This document shows, piece after piece, positions 1 to 6,928 of a stretch of 64,000 nt of DNA. The DNA is taken from positions 124,001 through 188,000 of the forward strand of contig NZ_CP126995.1 of the NCBI RefSeq assembly GCF_030252425.1, in the 5' to 3' direction. This DNA comes from Acidisoma sp. PAMC 29798. GTDB lineage: Bacteria; Pseudomonadota; Alphaproteobacteria; Acetobacterales; Acetobacteraceae. The notes under the pieces were generated by a model. It did no database searches. It saw only the letters and a program-made list of their open reading frames with translations, and was not told where the DNA came from. Position numbers and translations under genes: made by a program. Each line of letters begins with the position of its first letter. Position 1 is the first letter of the stretch.

Positions 1-1
1 T

Positions 2-616
2 CGTGTCGCCGATGGTGGCCGGGTAACGGACCAGGCCCGCCAGGTGCGCGTTGATGAGGTCTCGGTCGCCGCGACCTTCCTTGCGCTCAGCTTGGCGGCC
101 GACCGTTTTGGAGACCGGGCGCTTGTGGTTGGAGGAACCGACGCGTTCAAGACGCAGCTCGCGAACCTTGCCGCGATCGAAGGTATGAACGTCACCTTTG
201 CAGACCCGGCGATGGAGGCGGAGCGGCAGCGCCAGGTGAGAGAGCACCAGGCGCGCCAGGCGGGCCGGCCGGCGGCTCCGCCCGCCACAGGGAAGACCCA
301 GGCGGACCCCGAGCTTGCTGCCTTCATCGAGCGGCGTAACGACGCCCGCTCAAAAGTGTCGGAGATTCTGCCGCATCGAGCATGGGGGCCGTCTGATGCC
401 GGCGAGGTGGTCTATCGCGGCCGGCGCCAACTCGGGGAGGGCCGTGAGGTGCTGTTGTTCGATCGAGACGGCGAAACGCTGGTCAAGAACGCCACACCGG
501 CCCAGGCCGCGCGAGCGTCCACTATTCGGATCGGTGACGCCGTGGATGTGGATGCGCGCGGCCGACTGCATGAGCACCAGGTGCAGCCAGAAAAGGACCA
601 GTGTCCGCAGCGCTGA
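2..616 (+). CDS. Conjugative relaxase, C-terminal part (LPD7 domain), 5' end outside window
   Basis: This is the end of a large MobA/TraI-type relaxase, the enzyme that nicks oriT and pilots the transferred strand. The frame is open from base 2, so the catalytic N-terminus lies upstream of the window. The visible stretch (VRVDEVSVAATFLALSLAAD, then a serine-poor linker and FADPAM) resembles the LPD7 domain found at the C-terminus of many alphaproteobacterial relaxases. A basic linker and a small beta-rich tail (VVYRGRRQLGEG...GETLV) follow. The GTG at 44 is probably internal. The coupling protein gene follows after 188 bases. The family call rests on the tail only; the relaxase motifs cannot be seen. 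Confidence 0.75.
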   Translation, partial: RVADGGRVTDQARQVRVDEVSVAATFLALSLAADRFGDRALVVGGTDAFKTQLANLAAIEGMNVTFADPAMEAERQRQVREHQARQAGRPAAPPATGKTQADPELAAFIERRNDARSKVSEILPHRAWGPSDAGEVVYRGRRQLGEGREVLLFDRDGETLVKNATPAQAARASTIRIGDAVDVDARGRLHEHQVQPEKDQCPQR

Positions 617-689
617 CGTCTAGCCAAGGGACGATTTGCGAACCGGAAGCGGCGGCGCGTCGTCGGACTACCATTACTTCAGCTCTTTT

Positions 690-707
690 GATATGACGTA
701 TGATATC
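690..707 (+). promoter_or_regulatory. 18-bp transfer-operon motif GATATGACGTATGATATC upstream of traG
   Basis: GATAT and ATATC half-sites surround an ACGTATG core, 98 bases before the traG start. The same 18 bases with one change (G to T at position 6) occur upstream of trbB at 32175-32192 on the other strand. This is a candidate operator or promoter element shared by the tra and trb operons. Function is inferred from position and conservation only. Confidence 0.55.
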
Positions 708-804
708 TTCGCGCCAATCGACGGCCTAATGGTACGGGTCGCGCCGATCGCGCAGTTCGGCCGGGTATTTCGATACCCATCCGACAGTAACAGGGAGAGT
801 TGAG

Positions 805-2805
805 ATGGGCATTATGCCGAATATCCCCACGCTACCTGCCACGAAGAAGGGCAGCCCACGCCGCGCGCTGATCGGCATGGGCATTATGGGCGGCGGTGTT
901 GCCGCCCTCAATTCCGCTGTTACTCAATTTGTGGCGTGGCGCTTGCACTACGACCCTGCCCTCGGGGTGCCCTGGTTCGCCCACTACTACGCGCCGTGGG
1001 CCTGGACTCAATGGGCACAAGCGCCATGGGCCGGCTCCGTTTCAAACACCTTTCAGCTCGCGGGCGCGGGCGTCATGGTCGTGATCGCCGGGGGAATCCT
1101 GATCGGCGTTCAGATTAGCGGATCGGCCCGGCGCCGGCCGCAGAAGATCGAGGGCCTTCACGGCACGGCTCGATGGATCACGACCGTAGAGGAGCTACGA
1201 GCGATAGGGTTCCTGCCGAAAGAAGGCGAGCAAGGGGCAGGCGTCTATATCGGCGCGTGGACGGACCCCAAGACCAAGATCACGCATTATCTTCGACACG
1301 ATGGACCGGAGCATATCGGCGCGATTGCACCGACCCGCAGCGGCAAGGGCGTGGGCCTGGTGCTGCCGACGCTGCTTTCGTATCCGCATTCCTGCGTCGT
1401 GAACGACATGAAGGGCGAGCTTTGGGGGCAGACTGCCGGGTGGCGGCAAGCGCATGCCAAAAACATCGTCATCAAGTTCGATCCGGCGGCAGCCGAGGGA
1501 AGCGGGAGCTTCAACCCGCTCAACGAAATTCGGCTCGATTCCATTCATGCCGTTGCAGACACGCAGAACCTCGTAACCATGATCGTGGACCCCGATGGTC
1601 GGGGTCTTAATGATCATTGGGCGAAGACATCACACGCGCTGCTGACGGGTCTCGTCCTGCATATCCTGCACACGACTTGGGAAAAGCGGGATTTGGGCAA
1701 GAAAGTTGAGGAAGCCACCCTCTATGATGTTTCCTTTTACCTGTCCGACCCCAATCGCGACGTGAAGATGCTTTACGAGGAGATGAAAAACACTCTTGCG
1801 GAGGTCAATAAAAACGACTCGCACCGCCCAAACATGAACAAAGCCAAGGAAGACGTGCTGAAGGACGCCCGCGCCGTCATCGCCGCCGCAGGCCGCGATA
1901 TGCTCAACAGGCCCGACAATGAGCGGGGCTCCGTTCTCTCGACAGCGATGTCGTTTCTGTCCCTTTATCGCGATCCGCTTGTTCGGAAAAATACGTCTCG
2001 TAGTGATTTCAGGATTCACGACCTGATGAATCACGAACAACCCGTGGCGCTCTATCTGGTGGTGCGGCCGAGTGACAAAGATCGGCTCCGCCCTCTTGTC
2101 CGCTTGGTGTTGAATCAGATCGTGCGGACGCTGACCCGAGACGAGTTGAAGCGGTTGGACGATGGCCGCTTTGTCTCGCCACACAAGCGGCAATTGCTTC
2201 TCATGCTGGACGAGTTTGCCGGCTCCTTCGGCAAGCTCGATATCTTCGAGGAGTCGCTGTCCTTTATCGCCGGCTATGGTCTGAAGGCGTACATCATTCT
2301 GCAGGACCGCGAGCAGCTTCTAAAATCCTACGGTCCACACGAGAACATTATCAGCAATCTGCATATTCGTGTCGCCTATGCACCCAACCAGACGCAGACG
2401 GGCGAATGGATTTCCGAGCTGCTAGGCACCACGACCATCATCAAAGAGGACGTGACAGAGAGCGGAAAGCGTGGCGGCAGCCTTAACCAGATTAGCCGCT
2501 CCTATCGCGAAATCGAGCGGCCTTTGATGACGGCCGATGAGGTCATGCATATGCGGGCGCCCAGCAAGGAAGCGGAGACCGGAAAAATCACCGATGCCGG
2601 CGACATGCTGATATTCGGTGCGGGGCAATACGCGATCTACGGCACCCAGATTCTTTACTTCATGGACAAAGCGTTTTTAGCGCGGTCGGTCCTCAAGCCG
2701 CCGGAAACCATGCGCACCACCTACACGGTGCCCACGCCGCTTATCGCGGCGTCGAAGTCTGGCACGCGGCCCAAGGAGGCGGTTGTTGCGCCGTTCCAGG
2801 CATGA
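805..2805 (+). CDS. traG: Type IV coupling protein TraG/VirD4
   Basis: This is an inner-membrane ATPase that hands the relaxase-DNA complex to the type IV secretion channel. The 666-residue protein has two N-terminal hydrophobic segments (about residues 25-45 and 75-100). A Walker A region follows near residues 172-182 (GAIAPTRSGKGVG), and a Walker B region lies near 463-472 (LLLMLDEFAG). The length fits the VirD4/TraG family. The ATG at 805 is preceded by AGGGAGA at good spacing. The stop codon overlaps the traF start by four bases (ATGA), showing translational coupling. A shared 18-bp motif at 690-707 probably controls this operon. Confidence 0.95.
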   Translation: MGIMPNIPTLPATKKGSPRRALIGMGIMGGGVAALNSAVTQFVAWRLHYDPALGVPWFAHYYAPWAWTQWAQAPWAGSVSNTFQLAGAGVMVVIAGGILIGVQISGSARRRPQKIEGLHGTARWITTVEELRAIGFLPKEGEQGAGVYIGAWTDPKTKITHYLRHDGPEHIGAIAPTRSGKGVGLVLPTLLSYPHSCVVNDMKGELWGQTAGWRQAHAKNIVIKFDPAAAEGSGSFNPLNEIRLDSIHAVADTQNLVTMIVDPDGRGLNDHWAKTSHALLTGLVLHILHTTWEKRDLGKKVEEATLYDVSFYLSDPNRDVKMLYEEMKNTLAEVNKNDSHRPNMNKAKEDVLKDARAVIAAAGRDMLNRPDNERGSVLSTAMSFLSLYRDPLVRKNTSRSDFRIHDLMNHEQPVALYLVVRPSDKDRLRPLVRLVLNQIVRTLTRDELKRLDDGRFVSPHKRQLLLMLDEFAGSFGKLDIFEESLSFIAGYGLKAYIILQDREQLLKSYGPHENIISNLHIRVAYAPNQTQTGEWISELLGTTTIIKEDVTESGKRGGSLNQISRSYREIERPLMTADEVMHMRAPSKEAETGKITDAGDMLIFGAGQYAIYGTQILYFMDKAFLARSVLKPPETMRTTYTVPTPLIAASKSGTRPKEAVVAPFQA

Positions 2806-3407
2806 CGGCGGCTGGCCTGCTGCTTGAGCACCAGCACCGCCTATTTGGTCGAAGGCGCGCTTTGACCGGGCGCGAGAAGCGCCGCGTCATTGCCGGAATT
2901 GTTGGCGCGGCCGTTGCGGTCGTCGGGTTCGTGGTCGGGTGCCATAGTGCCGGTCTTTGGATCAACACGACCGATTCACTGCCTGTGGGCCTGTGGCGGG
3001 AGGTTCCCGGCCAGGCCGCTGAGCCGGGTGATGTCGTGTTGCTCTGCCTGCCGGCCACGCCCGCCATCGAGCTGGGCCAATCACGCGGATATATCGCGCC
3101 AGGCGCTTGCTCGACCGGCCAGGAAATCCTCTTGAAGCCGATCGCCGCCGGGGCTGGCGACATGGTTGTCGTCTCGTCTGACGGAATCACTGTCAACGGT
3201 CGCGAGCTGGCCAATAGCGCCCAGCTCGTCCGCGACAGCCGGGGCCGCCCGCTGCCGCATGTCGCGGCCGGCCGCTACCGCGTGCCACCCGGCGAAATCT
3301 GGCTGGTCTCGCCGCATAATCCGCGCAGCTTCGATAGTCGGTATTTTGGTCCGGTCTCTGCGACCTTGGTTCGGGCGCATATGCGACCCGTATGGGTGTT
3401 CGACTGA
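2802..3407 (+). CDS. traF: TraF-type S26 signal peptidase
   Basis: TraF peptidases are LepB-like serine proteases. In RP4, TraF matures and cyclises the TrbC pilin, and a TrbC homologue is encoded here at 30757-31113. The 201-residue protein has one N-terminal membrane segment (about residues 29-47). The nucleophile region is DSLPVG with Ser59, the general-base lysine is in ILLKPIAAG (Lys112), and a C-terminal S26 box HNPRSFDSRYFGPV is present. The start overlaps the traG stop, and the end overlaps the transglycosylase start (TGATG). Pilin processing is inferred from family knowledge. Confidence 0.92.
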   Translation: MTAAGLLLEHQHRLFGRRRALTGREKRRVIAGIVGAAVAVVGFVVGCHSAGLWINTTDSLPVGLWREVPGQAAEPGDVVLLCLPATPAIELGQSRGYIAPGACSTGQEILLKPIAAGAGDMVVVSSDGITVNGRELANSAQLVRDSRGRPLPHVAAGRYRVPPGEIWLVSPHNPRSFDSRYFGPVSATLVRAHMRPVWVFD

Positions 3408-4399
3408 TGGTGCCCTGCATCGCGATCGGTGACGGGGTAGCGCTTGGGCTCGCCCGAGGGCGTCCTGAATGCGTAGCGGCGGCCGTGCAGGGCATTTCAT
3501 CGGTCGCCTTCGTCGCCTCTGACCTTGGCCGCCTCAAGCCGGCACAGACCGCCATTATCAGCCTCGGCGCCAGCGATGCGCCAGGCGCCGATACGACTGG
3601 CAGCCTGCGGCGGCTGCGTCAGGCGGTGACGGCGGAACGGGTTATCTGGCTTGTTCCGAATGCGTCCCCGGCCGTGCGGCTTGCCATCACGACGGTTGCC
3701 GCCGAGTGGCGGGACAGCTTGATCGATACCAGGCCGGCTTTGCCCGCCGAGGCGATGGCTCAAGTGGCGCCGGGCGCGTCTCAAGCCGTGCCCGTGCCGA
3801 CGCCAGGCTTGCACGTGGCCACGGGGGCAGACCCTGAGGCTGCCCTTATGGCATGTGGGTCGAGCGTCGATCCTTCGACCTTGCGCGCCATCATGCGCGT
3901 GGAGAGCGGCGCGCAGGTCTATGCAATCAACGTCAATGGCGCGCCTTACCAACCGTCTCTGGCTTCCACCCCGGCCGATGCGACGGCCGAGGCACAAGCC
4001 TGGATCGCGCGGGGCTACAGTGTTGATTTGGGCTTGATGCAGGTGAATAGCCGGAACTTGCAGAGTCTTGGCTTCACCGTCGCGCAGATGTTCGATCCTT
4101 GCACCAATATTCAAGCGGGCGCGTCAATCCTGACCGCTGATTATCTCTCTGCATCGGCGGCCCGTACCAATCCGCAAGATGCTCTGAAAGCCGCTCTGTC
4201 TGCCTACAACACCGGCAATTTCGAGCGCGGTTTCTACAACGGCTATGTCGCCAAATACTACGGACCCGGTGCCGAGATTGGCTATCAGCCAATCGTCACC
4301 GCAGCCGCCTATCGGCCACACCATGCCGGGCGGGTTCTGCCGCCCAATCCTTACACCGCTAGTCCTGGTGTTTATTCGAGGGAGGCCGCCAATGAGTGA
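3407..4399 (+). CDS. VirB1-like lytic transglycosylase with N-terminal SGNH-like domain
   Basis: The C-terminal half (about residues 145-290) is an SLT transglycosylase that opens peptidoglycan for the secretion channel. The catalytic glutamate is in IMRVESG (about Glu166), and it also has GLMQVN and LSAYNTGN. The N-terminal 110 residues look like an SGNH-hydrolase fold (AIGDGVALGL ... VISLGASDA ... LIDTRP). The nucleophile position that is normally GDS reads GDG, so this domain is probably not an active hydrolase and may bind glycan. The start at 3407 is preferred because it overlaps the traF stop (TGATG); an in-frame ATG at 3392 is possible. No signal peptide is evident. Confidence 0.88.
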   Translation: MVPCIAIGDGVALGLARGRPECVAAAVQGISSVAFVASDLGRLKPAQTAIISLGASDAPGADTTGSLRRLRQAVTAERVIWLVPNASPAVRLAITTVAAEWRDSLIDTRPALPAEAMAQVAPGASQAVPVPTPGLHVATGADPEAALMACGSSVDPSTLRAIMRVESGAQVYAINVNGAPYQPSLASTPADATAEAQAWIARGYSVDLGLMQVNSRNLQSLGFTVAQMFDPCTNIQAGASILTADYLSASAARTNPQDALKAALSAYNTGNFERGFYNGYVAKYYGPGAEIGYQPIVTAAAYRPHHAGRVLPPNPYTASPGVYSREAANE

Positions 4400-4589
4400 C
4401 GAGATTCCAAAAACGCAAGTCGGTCAGATAAAACAGATCGAGACCACGCCTTACGTGTCGCAAGACCTCGCGGATTTCGGAATACCGGGCGTTTGGGTTG
4501 AAGTCGATCCCGAGACTGCCGAACAGATGGGCGCATTCGAGGAAACCGCCGTCACTCTCGCAGAGACGGAGGATGACGATGGCAACTGA
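4392..4589 (+). CDS. Small acidic protein of the transfer operon, function unknown
   Basis: This is a 65-residue acidic protein beginning MSDEIPKTQVGQIKQIE and ending in an ETEDDDGN tail. No motif was recognised. The ATG overlaps the stop of the transglycosylase gene, and its own 3' end overlaps the start of the ArdC/primase gene, so it is tightly embedded in the operon and likely translated. The start was chosen from this overlap: GAGGGAGGCC lies just upstream. The longer open frame back to 4245 runs inside the transglycosylase gene and is not favoured. No function is proposed. Confidence 0.7.
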   Translation: MSDEIPKTQVGQIKQIETTPYVSQDLADFGIPGVWVEVDPETAEQMGAFEETAVTLAETEDDDGN

Positions 4590-6918
4590 ATACGCGAAGA
4601 AGGTTGCCGAAGGGCTGATCGAGCAACTAAAGCAAGGTACCGCACCGTGGCAAAAGCCGTGGCAGCCGGGCGAGCAGTTCATGCCCTACAATCCGACGAC
4701 CGGCAAAGATTATCGTGGCGGCAACGTCATGTGGCTAATGGCTCAGGGCCATTCCGATCCGCGCTGGATGACCTACCGGCAAGCCACGGCCGAAGGCGCT
4801 CAGGTGCGAAAGGGCGAGCACGGCACGCAAATTCAATACTGGATCACGCGCGGCAGCGAGCCCGTGACGGACGCTGAGGGTAAGCCGTTGCACGGCGAGG
4901 ATGGCAAGCCGCTGACACGGGTTGTCGAATACGAGCGGCCCCGCGTCAAAACCTTCACCGTGTTCAATGGCGAGCAGATCGACGGGTTGGCACCTCCGCC
5001 GACGCGCACCGTCGCGGAGTGGGACCGGCACCAGAGAGCCGAGGAGATTTTGACGGAATCGGGTGCCCGCATCGAGCACCAGGCCGGGAACAAAGCCTAT
5101 TACCAGCTTTCGGCGGATAAGATCGTCATGCCGGAGCGCGGCCAGTTTCCGGCCGCAGACGGCTATTATGCCACGGCGATTCACGGGCTGGGGCACTGGA
5201 CCGGCGCCCCAAACCGGCTTGACCGCGACCTCGCCCACCCCTTCGGCAGCGAAGCCTATGCGCGTGAGGAGCTTCGCGCAGAGATCGCCTCCCTGATCGT
5301 CGGCACCGAAATCGGCATCGGTCACGATCCGAGCCGACACGCCGCCTATGTCGGGAGCTGGATCAAGGCCCTCGAAAACGACCCCCAGGAAATTTTTAGG
5401 GCGGCGGCCGATGCGGAGAAGATCGCGGCCATGCTGCGCGGCTTCGAGCGGACCCAGCAGCAGGGCGCAGAGTTAGCGCAGGGGCAATCACCAGAGGAGA
5501 GCGCCGAAGCCGGGACCGTGCCTGTCCGAGCGCCTACCCTCGTTCGAGAGGAACACCCCGTCATGCAAACAAGCACCGAACGCACCTATCTTGCGGTGCC
5601 GTATGCAGAGAAGGACCAGGCGAAGGCGGCGGGCGCCAAGTGGGACCGGGAAGCCAAAGCCTGGTTTGTGCCGGCCGGGACAGACCTTGGACCGCTGAAT
5701 GCCTGGCTGCCGCCCCGCGAGGAGCTTCACGTCGCGCCGTCGCTTGATTCACGCGCCGAGTTCGCGGAGGCGCTGCGGAGCGCCGGGCTTGAGATGAACG
5801 GCCTGCCCGAGATGAACGGCCAGCTTCAGAGGGTCCGCGTTGCCGGCGATACCGGCCAGCAGCGCAGCGGCGCCTATGTCGGGCATTTGGACGGACACTC
5901 CGCCGGCTACATCCAAAACTTCAAGACGGGCGTGCAGCAGAACTGGAAATCGGGCGCGCCCATGCAGGCGCTTGGCGCCCAGGACCGCGCCCGGTTGACT
6001 GCCGAGGCTGCGCAGAAGGCGCATGACCGCGCGATCGAGCGGGAGAAAGGCGCGCAGGCCGCAGCGCTCACAGCCGCCGCCGCTTGGTCCGCAGCGCCGG
6101 CAGCCTCCGGCACTCACCCGTATCTGGTTGCCAAGGGCATCGGGCCGGGCGAACTGCGCGAAGGTGCGCCGGGGCAGACGATCTCCACCACTGACAAATT
6201 CGGCCAGTCGAAAGAGGTGAGCCTAGAAGGCAAGTTGATCGTGCCCATGCGCGATATCGACGGGAAGCTCTGGAGCATTCAGACGATCGATGCAGACGGC
6301 ACCAAGTCGTTTCACAAGAACGGCCGTGTGGAAGGCATGCACGCCGTTGTCGGTGGCGCGCTGACGCCTGATGTCGCGATCATCATCGCCGAGGGCTTTG
6401 CCACGGCAGAGACCGTGAGCCGCGCCACCAGCCTGCCGGTTATCGCCGCGTTCAACGCCGGCAATATCGCGCCCGTCGCGCAGCTCTATCGCGACCGCTA
6501 CCCGGAGCGCAGCGTCATCATTGCCGGGGACAACGACCACTCGCAAAATGCCGACAAGAATGTAGGTCGTCGAAAGAGCGAGGAGGCCGCCGTTCAGGTG
6601 GGCGGCTATACCCTGCTGCCGGATTTTGCGCCGGACGATCGCGGCACCGATTGGAATGACTACCAGCAGACCAATGGCGAGGCCGCGACCTGCCAAGCCG
6701 TCACCTCCGGCCTGCGGTCGATCGCGGCGAGACAGATCGCGGCCGAGAGCACGTTGCTTCGTCAAGAGCAGGAGGCCGAGGCCCAGGCGCACGAGCTGTT
6801 GGAGGAGCGCCAGCAGCAGGCCCACGAGGATGAGGAAGTCGAAATCGAGCTGGTGGAGAGGGAGCAAGAAGCCGAGCGCGAGCAGGAACAAGAACAGAGC
6901 GTTAGCATCGGTCGATAG
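4579..6918 (+). CDS. ArdC-like / DUF5710 / Toprim primase fusion protein
   Basis: This 779-residue plasmid-transfer protein has three parts. An ArdC-type N-terminal ssDNA-binding domain (MATEYAKKVAEGLIEQLKQG) is followed by a zincin-like peptidase domain. A DUF5710-type module (VPYAEKDQAKAAGAKWD) lies near residues 337-380. A TraC-like Toprim primase domain (IIIAEGFATAETV near 600, GDNDH near 650) comes next, and the tail is Glu/Gln-rich coiled coil. ArdC proteins protect incoming DNA from restriction. The zincin motif, normally HELGH, reads HGLGH (His202, Gly203, His206), so the catalytic glutamate is absent. Start ATG 4579 is used; ATG 4573 is an alternative. It overlaps the upstream gene, and the topoisomerase follows after 10 bases. 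Confidence 0.88.
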   Translation: MATEYAKKVAEGLIEQLKQGTAPWQKPWQPGEQFMPYNPTTGKDYRGGNVMWLMAQGHSDPRWMTYRQATAEGAQVRKGEHGTQIQYWITRGSEPVTDAEGKPLHGEDGKPLTRVVEYERPRVKTFTVFNGEQIDGLAPPPTRTVAEWDRHQRAEEILTESGARIEHQAGNKAYYQLSADKIVMPERGQFPAADGYYATAIHGLGHWTGAPNRLDRDLAHPFGSEAYAREELRAEIASLIVGTEIGIGHDPSRHAAYVGSWIKALENDPQEIFRAAADAEKIAAMLRGFERTQQQGAELAQGQSPEESAEAGTVPVRAPTLVREEHPVMQTSTERTYLAVPYAEKDQAKAAGAKWDREAKAWFVPAGTDLGPLNAWLPPREELHVAPSLDSRAEFAEALRSAGLEMNGLPEMNGQLQRVRVAGDTGQQRSGAYVGHLDGHSAGYIQNFKTGVQQNWKSGAPMQALGAQDRARLTAEAAQKAHDRAIEREKGAQAAALTAAAAWSAAPAASGTHPYLVAKGIGPGELREGAPGQTISTTDKFGQSKEVSLEGKLIVPMRDIDGKLWSIQTIDADGTKSFHKNGRVEGMHAVVGGALTPDVAIIIAEGFATAETVSRATSLPVIAAFNAGNIAPVAQLYRDRYPERSVIIAGDNDHSQNADKNVGRRKSEEAAVQVGGYTLLPDFAPDDRGTDWNDYQQTNGEAATCQAVTSGLRSIAARQIAAESTLLRQEQEAEAQAHELLEERQQQAHEDEEVEIELVEREQEAEREQEQEQSVSIGR

Positions 6919-6928
6919 GATTCTTGCC

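Noticed and set aside
2741-3214. Leftward frame opposite traF
   Set aside because: It is a shadow of the TraF peptidase gene; traF has its Ser/Lys motifs and coupled start and stop.
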